Shown in pieces: positions 6,713 to 13,600 of a stretch of 15,847 bases of DNA. Where the stretch lies: contig JAFOIS010000253.1 of the NCBI GenBank assembly GCA_017420605.1, positions 1 to 15,847 on the forward strand. The letters run 5' to 3'. Below the pieces are notes generated by a model. That model searched no databases. It saw nothing but the letters and a program-made list of their open reading frames with translations, and was not told where the DNA came from. Both the position numbers and the translations under genes were made by a program. The DNA is from Lachnospiraceae bacterium (GTDB taxonomy: Bacteria; Bacillota; Clostridia; Lachnospirales; Lachnospiraceae). The stretch's first letter is position 1. Each line of letters begins with the position of its first letter.

Positions 6713-7405
6713 TCACTGCTTGCGCGGATCGATGAACTTCGCCGCGTCCTGAATGCGTCCGTACTGGCCGGAAGCCTTCTTCATGGCGGTCTCCGCGTCG
6801 TCGCCCTTCTTGATGAAATCCATCATCTTGCCGAAGTTGAGGTACTTGTAGCCGATGATCTGGTCTTCTTCGTCAAGCGCCAGCTCGGTGATATAGCCTT
6901 CGGTCAGATTCAGGTAACGCGGTCCCTTTTCCAGGGTGCCGTAGGTCGTGCCGATCATCGAGCATGCGCCCTTGCCGAGGTCTTCAAGGCCTGCGCCGAT
7001 CTGCAGGCCGTCCTCGGAGAACGCGCTCTGGGTGCGGCCGTAAACGATCTGCAGGAAGAGCTCACGCATGGCCGTGTTGATCGCGTCGCACACAAGGTCC
7101 GTGTTCAGCGCTTCGAGGATCGTGCGGCCCGGCAGGATCTCCGCTGCCATGGCGGCCGAATGCGTCATGCCTGAGCAGCCGATCGTTTCGACCAGCGCTT
7201 CCTGGATCACGCCATCCTTAACATTGAGCGAGAGCTTGCAGGCGCCCTGCTGCGGAGCGCACCAGCCGATGCCGTGGGTATAGCCGGAAATATCGCCGAT
7301 TTCCTTGGCCTTGACCCACTTAGCCTCTTCCGGTATCGGTGCCGCACCGTGGTTTACGCCCTGCGCCACAGGGCACATCCCTTTTACTTCTGCCGAATAA
7401 ATCAT
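6713..7405 (-). CDS. NifU/IscU-like iron-sulfur scaffold family protein
   Basis: A 230-residue protein related to the NifU N-terminal/IscU fold, which assembles Fe-S clusters in the cytoplasm. The best match is IGCSGMTHSAAMAAEILPGR (75-94), which aligns with the IscU block GCGxAIASSSxMTEMVKGKT around its second cluster cysteine. GWCAPQQGAC (47-56) would supply the first ligand and LVCDAIN (104-110) a third. Further cysteines are at 11 and 148. It is longer than IscU (about 130 residues), with extra sequence at both ends, including an N-terminal GMCPVAQGVNHG block and a C-terminal region of about 80 residues. AGGAGG stands 8 bases before the ATG at 7405. It is the first gene of a two-gene operon with GGGtGRT, which suggests a partner or client relation. 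No SUF, ISC or cysteine desulfurase gene is nearby. Confidence 0.85.
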   Translation of the reverse strand: MIYSAEVKGMCPVAQGVNHGAAPIPEEAKWVKAKEIGDISGYTHGIGWCAPQQGACKLSLNVKDGVIQEALVETIGCSGMTHSAAMAAEILPGRTILEALNTDLVCDAINTAMRELFLQIVYGRTQSAFSEDGLQIGAGLEDLGKGACSMIGTTYGTLEKGPRYLNLTEGYITELALDEEDQIIGYKYLNFGKMMDFIKKGDDAETAMKKASGQYGRIQDAAKFIDPRKQ

Positions 7406-7458
7406 GAAAATCTCCTCCTTGGTCGGATCATCAGATACGGTGATAAACGCACAAAGAA

Positions 7459-7479
7459 CATTTGATGTATTGTCAAATG
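7459..7479. repeat. Perfect 7-bp inverted repeat in the leader of the NifU-like/GGGtGRT operon
   Basis: CATTTGA (7459-7465) and TCAAATG (7473-7479) flank a 7-base spacer, about 10 to 30 bases downstream of the predicted transcript start (near 7489). The place fits a repressor operator or a 5' hairpin. The TTGA/TCAA half-sites recall Fnr/Crp-family sites, but the spacing is one base too long. Confidence 0.6.
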
Positions 7480-7495
7480 CACATAGTACAGAAAA

Positions 7496-7524
7496 AGTAT
7501 ACCCTCTGCGGCAGGTAATGTAAA
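7496..7524 (-). promoter_or_regulatory. Sigma-A promoter of the NifU-like/GGGtGRT operon
   Basis: On the minus strand, TTTACA (7519-7524) and TATACT (7496-7501) are separated by exactly 17 bases; each is one base off consensus. The leader is about 85 bases. The -35 box directly abuts the T-run of the terminator that ends the truncated transposase unit. Confidence 0.8.
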
Positions 7525-7525
7525 G

Positions 7526-7561
7526 AAAAACGTGGCCCGGATGCGGGAACGGATTCCGGCC
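7526..7561 (-). terminator. Probable terminator of the truncated IS5 transposase unit
   Basis: On the minus strand GGCCGGA (complement of 7555-7561) pairs with TCC-GGCC (complement of 7534-7541), with one bulged base and a 13-base loop. ACG and then TTTTT (7526-7530) follow. It begins 9 bases after the stop codon. It is moderate rather than strong, because of the bulge and the short gap before the T-run. Confidence 0.5.
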
Positions 7562-7570
7562 GCAGGCGTT

Positions 7571-8035
7571 TTACGCTTCGCCCTCCGGCATGGCCGCGAG
7601 TGCGGCGTCCGCCATCGTACCGGAAAGAAGGACCAGCTTTTTCTCCCGGAGGATCGCGGCGAGTTCGTTCGCGAGCTTCAACGCCAGGCCGTTCTTTTCC
7701 ATCATCTGGCGGAAACGCAGGAGCGTCGTCGAATCCGGCACCTGCTCCTCAAAGAAATCGACGTGGATGAAAGACCGCATCGCGTAACTGTCATAGACGG
7801 CGTCCTCGCTGCCCTCGCCGGTCAGATGGTACCACTCCTGCAGGAGGTACATCCGCAGCATCGTTTCCAGGTCCTTCGGCTTGCGGCCCCGCTTGCCCTG
7901 CGGATAGTAGGGCTGGATCATTTCGGTCCACTCGTTCCACGGGATGATCTCGTCCATTGTGGCAAGGAAAAGGTCGCGCCGGGTCCTGCGGCGGCGGTTC
8001 TCATACTCATAATCGCTGAAAGTCTGCTGTTTCAT
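7571..8035 (-). pseudogene. IS5-family transposase, truncated after the first catalytic Asp
   Basis: A 154-residue open frame matching the N-terminal half of IS5-type transposases (normally about 320 residues). It aligns from QTFSDYEYENRRRRTRRDLF through RGRKPKDLETMLRMYLLQEW and PDSTTLLRFR to SGTMADAALAAMP, equivalent to GTLVDATIIEAPSS of IS5. Asp143 would be the first DDE residue. The stop comes about eight residues later, so the second Asp, the Glu and the whole catalytic core are missing and it cannot transpose. The remaining part carries the DUF772-type N-terminal domain, thought to bind DNA. The ATG at 8035 has AGGAG 7 bases upstream, a near-consensus promoter lies before it and a likely terminator after it. 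The intact unit may be a young relic or a retained DNA-binding protein; the relic is the safer call. Confidence 0.88.
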
Positions 8036-8068
8036 TTCCCGCTCCTCTATGCCGGTTTAACTTATGTA

Positions 8069-8097
8069 ATTATACAATAATCCCCGCCTCTTCTCAA
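8069..8097 (-). promoter_or_regulatory. Near-consensus promoter of the truncated IS5 transposase
   Basis: On the minus strand, TTGAGA (8092-8097) and a perfect TATAAT (8069-8074) are spaced by 17 bases. It is the best promoter in the window. It may lie inside the terminal part of the old element, as many IS promoters do. It stands back-to-back with the exporter promoter, 20 bases between the two -35 boxes. Confidence 0.8.
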
Positions 8098-8117
8098 GTC
8101 TCGCACGCCCCCGGAGA

Positions 8118-8146
8118 TTGCGAAACACCGCGTTTTGGACTATAGT
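8118..8146 (+). promoter_or_regulatory. Promoter of the heterodimeric ABC exporter operon
   Basis: TTGCGA (8118-8123) and TATAGT (8141-8146) are spaced by 17 bases. The -35 box overlaps an upstream in-frame ATG (8118), which therefore cannot be the translation start. The predicted transcript begins near 8153, exactly where a small hairpin (GCAGG gag CCTGC, 8153-8165) begins. Confidence 0.7.
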
Positions 8147-8186
8147 GAAGAGGCAGGGAGCCTGCAGAATGCATGCGGAGGGACAC

Positions 8187-9995
8187 GTGAAAAAACTGCT
8201 CATCTATCTGCGCGATTACCGGAAGGAAAGCTTCCTCGGTCCGCTCTTCAAGCTTCTTGAAGCCTCGTTTGAACTGATCGTTCCGCTGGTCGTCGCCGCG
8301 ATCATCGATAAAGGCATTGCCTTCTCCGACCGGGGGTATATCGTCCGGATGAGCCTTGTGCTCGTCCTTCTCGGCCTTGTCGGCCTTGCCTGTTCCGTCA
8401 CCGCACAGTACTTCGCGGCACGGGCCTCGACCGGCTTCGTCTCGAGAGTACGTCACGAGCTTTTTTCGCACATCCAGTTCTTCCGCTATGAAACGCTGGA
8501 TGAGATCGGCATCTCCACGCTGATCACGCGCATGACCTCCGATATGAACCAGGTGCAGACCGGCCTCAACCTCGCGCTGCGTCTCCTGCTCCGCTCTCCT
8601 TTCGTCGTTTTCGGCGCCATGATCATGGCCTTTACGATCGATACGCGCGCCGCGCTCCATTTCGCCGCCGTGATCCCGCTTCTTTCCGCCGTCGTCTTCG
8701 GCATCATGCTCGTCAATATCCCCCTGTACAAAAAGGTGCAGGGGCTTCTGGACCGCGTGCTCGGAAGCACGCGCGAAAACCTTACGGGCGTCAGAGTGCT
8801 CCGCGCGTTCGGCAGGGAGCCGGATGAGATCGCGTCCTTTATGGAGCGCAACAACGCGCTCACCGATATGCAGAAGCACGTCGGGCGTATCTCGGCGCTC
8901 ATGAATCCCGTCACTTACGTCATTATCAATCTCGCGATCCTGATGCTGATCCGCACCGGCGCGCTGCGCGTCGAGGCGGGGATCCTGACGCAGGGCGCCG
9001 TGGTCGCGCTTTATAACTACATGTCGCAGATCCTCGTCGAGCTCATCAAGCTCGCCAACCTGATCATCAACATCACAAAGTCCATATCCTGCGGCAACCG
9101 GATCCAGAGCGTTCTCGAGATCCCGGCGCCGGACGGCGCTGAGAGCGGCGCGGCAAATGCAGACGCCGGCGTCCCGTCACCGCACGATGCCGACACTGCC
9201 GTGCAGGACGGTACCGCAAAGGCAGCGGACAGCCCGGACGGCATGGAAGCCCCCTGCCTCGTCTCCTTTGAGCATGCGGGGATACGGTATCCGGGCGCCG
9301 GCGAAGAGTCGCTGTCCGACGTCACGCTCCATATCCGGCGCGGCGAGACGGTCGGCGTCATCGGCGGCACCGGCAGCGGCAAATCGACGCTGGTAAACCT
9401 CATTCCGCGCTTTTATGACGTCACGGAGGGCCGCGTCCTTGTCGAAGGAAAAGACGTCCGGAGCATGGACGTTTCCGAGCTTCGGAAAAAGATCGGGATC
9501 GTCCCGCAGAAAGCGCAGCTCTTTTCCGGCACGATCCGGGACAATCTGCGGTGGGGACGGGAGGACGCCTCTGATGAGGAGATCCTGGAAGCCGCGGAAT
9601 GCGCGCAGGCTCTCGACGTCATCAAAGCCAAGGGCGGCCTTGACGGCAGGATCGAACAGGCGGGCCGCAACCTGTCCGGCGGTCAGAAGCAGCGGCTTAC
9701 GATCGCCCGGGCGCTTGTGAGGAGACCGGAGATCCTGATCCTCGACGACAGTTCCTCCGCCCTCGACTTCGCGACCGACGCCGCGCTGCGCAGCGCGCTC
9801 CGGAGCCTTCCCTTCCGCCCGACCGTGTTCATCGTTTCCCAGCGGACTTCCTCGATCCGCCACGCCGATCAGATCATCGTCCTTGACGACGGCCGCTGCG
9901 TCGGGTGCGGGACGCACGACGAACTCCTTGCGGGCTGCGGGGTATACCGGGAGATCTTCGATTCCCAGTTCCGGAAGGAGGATCGCGGGGCATGA
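8187..9995 (+). CDS. Heterodimeric ABC exporter, subunit with the degenerate ATP site (BmrC/TM287/LmrC-like)
   Basis: A half-transporter with six membrane spans (about residues 15-305) and one ATPase domain, exporting drugs, lipids or peptides as a pair with the next gene. The GTG at 8187 is the start: GGAGG stands 5 bases before it, the MKKLLIYLRDYRKE opening is typical, and the promoter overlaps any earlier start. It has 602 residues. Walker A GGTGSGKST is at 393-401 and LSGGQ at 496-500. Walker B ends in Asp520-Asp521, so the catalytic Glu is replaced by Asp, and the switch His is replaced by Gln552 (VSQR). These two changes mark the degenerate-site subunit of heterodimeric exporters. Between membrane and ATPase parts, residues about 312-354 form an Ala/Asp/Gly-rich low-complexity linker not expected in the family. 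The stop codon overlaps the next start (ATGA). Confidence 0.93.
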   Translation: MKKLLIYLRDYRKESFLGPLFKLLEASFELIVPLVVAAIIDKGIAFSDRGYIVRMSLVLVLLGLVGLACSVTAQYFAARASTGFVSRVRHELFSHIQFFRYETLDEIGISTLITRMTSDMNQVQTGLNLALRLLLRSPFVVFGAMIMAFTIDTRAALHFAAVIPLLSAVVFGIMLVNIPLYKKVQGLLDRVLGSTRENLTGVRVLRAFGREPDEIASFMERNNALTDMQKHVGRISALMNPVTYVIINLAILMLIRTGALRVEAGILTQGAVVALYNYMSQILVELIKLANLIINITKSISCGNRIQSVLEIPAPDGAESGAANADAGVPSPHDADTAVQDGTAKAADSPDGMEAPCLVSFEHAGIRYPGAGEESLSDVTLHIRRGETVGVIGGTGSGKSTLVNLIPRFYDVTEGRVLVEGKDVRSMDVSELRKKIGIVPQKAQLFSGTIRDNLRWGREDASDEEILEAAECAQALDVIKAKGGLDGRIEQAGRNLSGGQKQRLTIARALVRRPEILILDDSSSALDFATDAALRSALRSLPFRPTVFIVSQRTSSIRHADQIIVLDDGRCVGCGTHDELLAGCGVYREIFDSQFRKEDRGA

Positions 9996-11791
9996 AAAAG
10001 ACGGCGGAAAAGCGAACTGCAGAGATGAAAAAGACCGTGAAGGCGGATCCGGGAACGCTCCGGCGCGTCCTTGCCTATATCCGTCCCTACCGTTTCTTTG
10101 TGATCGCCTCGATCGTGCTGTCCGGCATTTCCGTGGCGCTCACTCTGTACGTCCCTATCCTCCTCGGCCGGGCGATCGACCACATCGTCATGCCCGGAAA
10201 GGTCGATTTTGACGTCATTTTCCCGCTTCTTCTCCGGATCGGGATCATCGTCGCCGCGACGGCGCTCGTGCAGTGGGTCGCCGGCATCATCAACAACCGC
10301 ATAACATTTGAGGTCGTCCGGGACGTGCGCAACGAGGCGTTCCGCCATCTGCAGAAATTGCCGCTGCGTTTTCTCGATATGCGGCCTGTCGGGGATATCA
10401 CGAGCGCCGTGATCGCCGACGTCGACCAGTTTGCGGACGGGCTCCTTATGGGCTTCACACAGCTCTTCACCGGTGCCGCGACGATCGCAGGCACGCTCAT
10501 TTTCATGCTCCGGATCCGGCCCGCCGCCGCTGCCGTGGTCGTCGTGCTCACGCCGCTCAGTTTCGTCGTCGCGCGCTATATCGCGACGCATACCTACCGC
10601 TATTTCCGGGAGCAGAGCGCAGCGCGCGCCGCGCAGACGGCCTATATCGACGAAATGCTCGGCGGCCTTAAGGCGGTCAAGGCGTTCGGCCGGGAAAAGC
10701 GCAGCATCGGAGAATTCGACGCGATGAACGAGGAGCTCCGGAAATGCTCCCTTTCGGCGATCTTTTTCTCGTCGCTGACGAACCCGTGCACGCGGTTCGT
10801 CAATAACGTCGTTTACGCGTCTGTCGCGCTTGCCGGCGCGCTGCTGTGTATCGCGACGGCAGGATCTGCGGCGCCGTTCACGGTCGGTTCCCTTTCCGCC
10901 CTGCTCTCCTACGCGAACCAGTATACGAAACCGTTCAACGAGATCAGCGGCGTCGTTACGGAGCTCCAGAACGCGCTCGCCTGCGCCTCCCGCGTCTTTT
11001 CGCTTCTCGACGAGCCCGCCGAGATCCCGGAAGATACGGACGCGGAGGACCCTCGGGCAGTGCGCGGCGCGGTAACGCTCAAAGACGTGTACTTCTCCTA
11101 TGTCCCGGAAAGACCGCTCATTGAAGATCTGGACCTTTCTGTCAGGCCCGGACAGCGCATCGCGATCGTCGGGCCGACCGGCTGCGGCAAGACGACGCTC
11201 ATTAATCTGCTCATGCGGTTTTACGACGTGGACCGGGGCTCGATCTGCGTGGAAGGGATCGACATCCGGCATATGAGGCGCCATGCCCTGCGCGATTGCT
11301 ACGGCATGGTGCTGCAGGATACGTGGCTTGCGTCCGGCACGATCCTCGAAAACCTGAAAATGGGAAACCCGGACGCCACCTATGAGGAGGCCGTCGCCGC
11401 CGCAAAGCAGGCGCACGCGCACAGTTTCATCCGGCGCCTGCCGCAGGGCTATGATACGGTGATCGGCGAGGACGGCGGCTCTCTCTCCCAGGGTCAGAAG
11501 CAGCTCCTTTGCATCGCGCGCATCATGCTCTGCCATCCGCCGATGCTGATCCTCGACGAGGCGACGTCATCGATCGACACGCGCACCGAGATCCGCATCC
11601 AACAGGCTTTCGATACCCTCATGGAAGGACGGACGACGTTCATTGTCGCGCACCGGCTCAGCACGATCCGTGAAGCGGACGTGATCCTCGTCATGCGGGA
11701 CGGCCACGTCATCGAACAGGGCGATCACGAAACGCTGCTGGCAAAGGGCGGTTTCTACGCGTCGCTCTATAACAGCCAGTTCGCCGTATAA
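9992..11791 (+). CDS. Heterodimeric ABC exporter, subunit with the catalytic ATP site (BmrD/TM288/LmrD-like)
   Basis: The second half-transporter, 599 residues, with six membrane spans and one ATPase domain. The start is the ATG at 9992, which overlaps the preceding stop as ATGA; AGGAGG lies 10 bases upstream, so translation is probably coupled. Walker A GPTGCGKTT is at 394-402, the signature reads LSQGQ (498-502), Walker B has Asp522-Glu523, and the switch His is His554 (VAHRLST). Together with LSGGQ from the first subunit this builds one complete ATP site; its own altered signature (LSQGQ) faces the degenerate site of the partner. That is the expected asymmetry of the family. The N-terminal 20 residues are Lys/Glu-rich and cytoplasmic. 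Substrate cannot be told from sequence; no MarR or TetR regulator, immunity gene or peptide precursor is adjacent. Confidence 0.94.
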   Translation: MKKTAEKRTAEMKKTVKADPGTLRRVLAYIRPYRFFVIASIVLSGISVALTLYVPILLGRAIDHIVMPGKVDFDVIFPLLLRIGIIVAATALVQWVAGIINNRITFEVVRDVRNEAFRHLQKLPLRFLDMRPVGDITSAVIADVDQFADGLLMGFTQLFTGAATIAGTLIFMLRIRPAAAAVVVVLTPLSFVVARYIATHTYRYFREQSAARAAQTAYIDEMLGGLKAVKAFGREKRSIGEFDAMNEELRKCSLSAIFFSSLTNPCTRFVNNVVYASVALAGALLCIATAGSAAPFTVGSLSALLSYANQYTKPFNEISGVVTELQNALACASRVFSLLDEPAEIPEDTDAEDPRAVRGAVTLKDVYFSYVPERPLIEDLDLSVRPGQRIAIVGPTGCGKTTLINLLMRFYDVDRGSICVEGIDIRHMRRHALRDCYGMVLQDTWLASGTILENLKMGNPDATYEEAVAAAKQAHAHSFIRRLPQGYDTVIGEDGGSLSQGQKQLLCIARIMLCHPPMLILDEATSSIDTRTEIRIQQAFDTLMEGRTTFIVAHRLSTIREADVILVMRDGHVIEQGDHETLLAKGGFYASLYNSQFAV

Positions 11792-11814
11792 AAAAGCCGG
11801 GCATTCTGCCCGGC
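11790..11814 (-). terminator. Terminator for the leftward Dabb operon
   Basis: GCCGGGC (11796-11802) and GCCCGGC (11808-11814) form a perfect 7-bp stem with a 5-base loop. The A-run at 11790-11795 becomes a T-run only on the minus strand, so it stops leftward transcripts. It overlaps the stop codon of the exporter gene. On the plus strand it is a hairpin without a proper T-run. Confidence 0.75.
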
Positions 11815-11832
11815 AAAGTTCTCATGACCGAA

Positions 11833-11856
11833 GCGCCGCGGGATGCGGCGCTTTTT
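11833..11856 (+). terminator. Terminator of the ABC exporter operon
   Basis: GCGCCGC (11833-11839) and GCGGCGC (11845-11851) form a perfect 7-bp stem with a 5-base loop, followed by TTTTT at 11852-11856. It stops rightward transcripts. It sits between the minus-strand terminator and the Dabb gene, so each transcript passes through the other's hairpin before reaching its own. Confidence 0.85.
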
Positions 11857-11883
11857 CAGATGCAGCGATTCCGCCTCCGTTTT

Positions 11884-12165
11884 TCAGTCGCAGTCGAAGA
11901 TCGCCTTTTTCGCGATCCGGTCGCCGTATTCCGACTTCCAGCGGAGATGCGGCGCGGAAATATCGTAAGCCGGCAGCGCTTCTTTTTCCATATCCATGAC
12001 GATCATAAGGTCGTAACGGTTCGCCCTGTCCGAATTGGACAGAAGAATGTCTACGGCATGGATCCCCGGTATGCACAGGGTCTCCTCGAAGATCTTCCGC
12101 ACCGGTTCGACGAGCGCCTTAACGTCCGTTCCTTCTGTGAATTTAACGATGATGTGATGTTTCAT
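11884..12165 (-). CDS. Dabb-domain (stress-responsive A/B-barrel) small protein
   Basis: A 93-residue protein that fits the Dabb family of dimeric ferredoxin-like alpha/beta barrels, which includes stress-induced proteins and a few enzymes; most bacterial members have no known reaction. Visible features are MKHHIIVKF (first strand), the helix KALVEPVRKIFEETL, the PGI turn, then NRYDLMIVMDMEKEALPAYD and the terminal KKAIFDCD. Length equals a single Dabb domain. The ATG at 12165 has GGGAGG a few bases upstream, within the 30-base gap after the preceding gene. It is the last gene of the leftward cluster and is followed by a terminator at 11790-11814. Cytoplasmic, with no signal peptide. Family call good, function unknown. 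Confidence 0.83.
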   Translation of the reverse strand: MKHHIIVKFTEGTDVKALVEPVRKIFEETLCIPGIHAVDILLSNSDRANRYDLMIVMDMEKEALPAYDISAPHLRWKSEYGDRIAKKAIFDCD

Positions 12166-12195
12166 ACTGCCTCCCTGCGCCTTATCCGGCGTCTT

Positions 12196-12867
12196 TTATG
12201 CCTTCACCCCGTACATATGCTCCAGCACAAGGCGTTTCGTGATCTCTTCTCCGACCATTTTCCGCATGGAATCGACCGCCGGCCCGCCCTTATCGAGAAG
12301 CGTCTGCGCGAACGTACGGATCTTCTCCTCTTTTTCCGCGGGATCGCACTCCGCCGCCCTGCCGATCTCCGCAAGATATTCGTCGAAGTATTTCCGGCAG
12401 GTCGCGTCCGTGCGCCCGTCTTTCGCCTTCGTCTTTTTCGCGTAGCTTGAGGGATAGAGGATGCTGCTGTACCAGTGCTCGCCGGACACATAATCCGGAA
12501 TGCCGCGGTCCGCGTCCTTCAGCGCCTGACAGGCTTCTTCCATTTCCGTGCCGCCCTTTTCGATGCGGTCATCGTAGAATTCCACCATCTGCGTCTTATT
12601 GCCCATCGCATTCACCGTGTCCAGGTTGATGAGCGGGACGTCCTTCGTCTTACACGCAAGGACGACCGTTTCCATGGTCATAAGCCCGAGCATGGCGGTC
12701 ATATTGACGATACAGAGGTTTCCGACGTCCTGTACCTCATAACGCTCTACGGCAAAACGCATCATTCCCTTGCCGAGACGCGCGTCGTTTCCGATATTTA
12801 CCGCATCCACCGTATATCTTTTCTTCAGTTCCGAAAGAACGTACTGCCCTAAGCTGTCTTTTTTCAT
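12196..12867 (-). CDS. Unrecognised conserved-looking protein, 223 residues
   Basis: I do not recognise this family. It is a real gene by its ATG at 12867 with AGGAGG 6 bases upstream, full-length frame and snug place in the operon, 30 bases before the Dabb gene. The chain is soluble and of mixed alpha/beta character, with a central mostly hydrophobic stretch (LCIVNMTAMLGLMTMETVVL, 51-70) followed by a DVPLINLDTVNAMGNKTQMVEFYDD block and an aromatic SGEHWYSSILYPSSYAKK segment. The C-terminal third is charged and helical (about 155-215). The middle stretch is too polar at its ends to be a convincing membrane span. Cysteines are at 52, 72, 113, 157 and 174. Pairing with a Dabb protein hints at a small-molecule or stress role, but that is weak inference. 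Confidence 0.75.
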   Translation of the reverse strand: MKKDSLGQYVLSELKKRYTVDAVNIGNDARLGKGMMRFAVERYEVQDVGNLCIVNMTAMLGLMTMETVVLACKTKDVPLINLDTVNAMGNKTQMVEFYDDRIEKGGTEMEEACQALKDADRGIPDYVSGEHWYSSILYPSSYAKKTKAKDGRTDATCRKYFDEYLAEIGRAAECDPAEKEEKIRTFAQTLLDKGGPAVDSMRKMVGEEITKRLVLEHMYGVKA

Positions 12868-12928
12868 CCGCGGCCTCCTTCCGCTTTGAAAACCGTATTT
12901 CCGCTGCTGCAGGTATTTCCTTACTTCT

Positions 12929-13597
12929 TTATTGCCGATCCGGAGCCTGCCGGAAGAAGAATCCTTCCGCAGCTGCCAGGTCCCGGATGAGATCCCGTGC
13001 CTCGTCGTTTTCCGTACAGACGGTCATATAGGTGTCCGTGGGATCGATCTCGATCATGGTCTGCTGCGCCGGCAGGAGCGCGCGGAACCATTCATTGCCG
13101 GAAAACGCTTCCATTTTCCCTGCGACGCTTTCCGGGTCTGGATTCATTTCCCAGGAATCGCCGGTGTCGAAGGAATACTCCACGTCATAATAGCAGTTGA
13201 GCTTCAGGATGAGCTCCGCCATTTTCCGATGGAGCCTTACAAGGCGCTCCGTCTGCCGGAAGTAACGGTCCACCGCAAAATACTGGCCGTCCGCGTCCTT
13301 CGGGACCTGTTTCGGCAAAATATCCGCGATGTAACACGGAACGTCGTTTAAAAGATAGTCCAGAAGATAGTCATACCGTTTCGGATCGCCCGGCGGGACG
13401 GGCTTTTCGGGGATCACGTCGATCGTCACGATCTCGGAGCGGAAAATATAGGTATCCCTGATCCGGATGCTTTCTTCCGCTCTGTTGAATTCGTGCAGAC
13501 CGTAGCCGGACGGATACACGGACGCCCTTCCGGCGAAGATTTCCCCGCTTTCCGTCCGGATCCTGACTTTTTTCTTTTCATAGCGCGACAGAATCAT
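12929..13597 (-). CDS. Hypothetical protein with an LSm/SH3-like N-terminal domain
   Basis: A 222-residue protein. Residues 1-62 read like a small beta-barrel of the LSm/SH3 type: KKKVRIRTESGEIFAGRASVY, then a variable loop, then SIRIRDTYIFRSEIVTIDVI. Such domains may bind RNA or act as a protein-interaction module. The remaining 160 residues are soluble, rich in Asp, Tyr and Arg, with a helical stretch FRQTERLVRLHRKMAELILKL and no family I recognise. The ATG at 13597 lies only 3 bases after the stop codon of the membrane-protein gene, and its ribosome site (AAGGAGAG) is inside that gene's end, so translation of the two is likely coupled. The next gene begins 61 bases later with no terminator or clear promoter between. 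Real gene: confident; domain reading: moderate. Confidence 0.75.
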   Translation of the reverse strand: MILSRYEKKKVRIRTESGEIFAGRASVYPSGYGLHEFNRAEESIRIRDTYIFRSEIVTIDVIPEKPVPPGDPKRYDYLLDYLLNDVPCYIADILPKQVPKDADGQYFAVDRYFRQTERLVRLHRKMAELILKLNCYYDVEYSFDTGDSWEMNPDPESVAGKMEAFSGNEWFRALLPAQQTMIEIDPTDTYMTVCTENDEARDLIRDLAAAEGFFFRQAPDRQ

Positions 13598-13600
13598 CCC

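Noticed and set aside
8118..8186. ATG at 8118 as the start of exporter subunit one
   Set aside because: It coincides with the -35 box of the predicted promoter, and the GTG at 8187 has GGAGG before it and gives the typical N-terminus.
9869..11536. 555-residue minus-strand open frame over the exporter gene
   Set aside because: Shadow of a well-supported ABC subunit; its composition (Arg, Asp, His-rich) and lack of a ribosome site argue against a gene.
12246..12315. Membrane or secreted status for the 223-residue protein because of its hydrophobic middle
   Set aside because: The hydrophobic stretch at residues 51-70 is interrupted by polar residues and is not N-terminal; a buried strand-helix core is the more likely reading.
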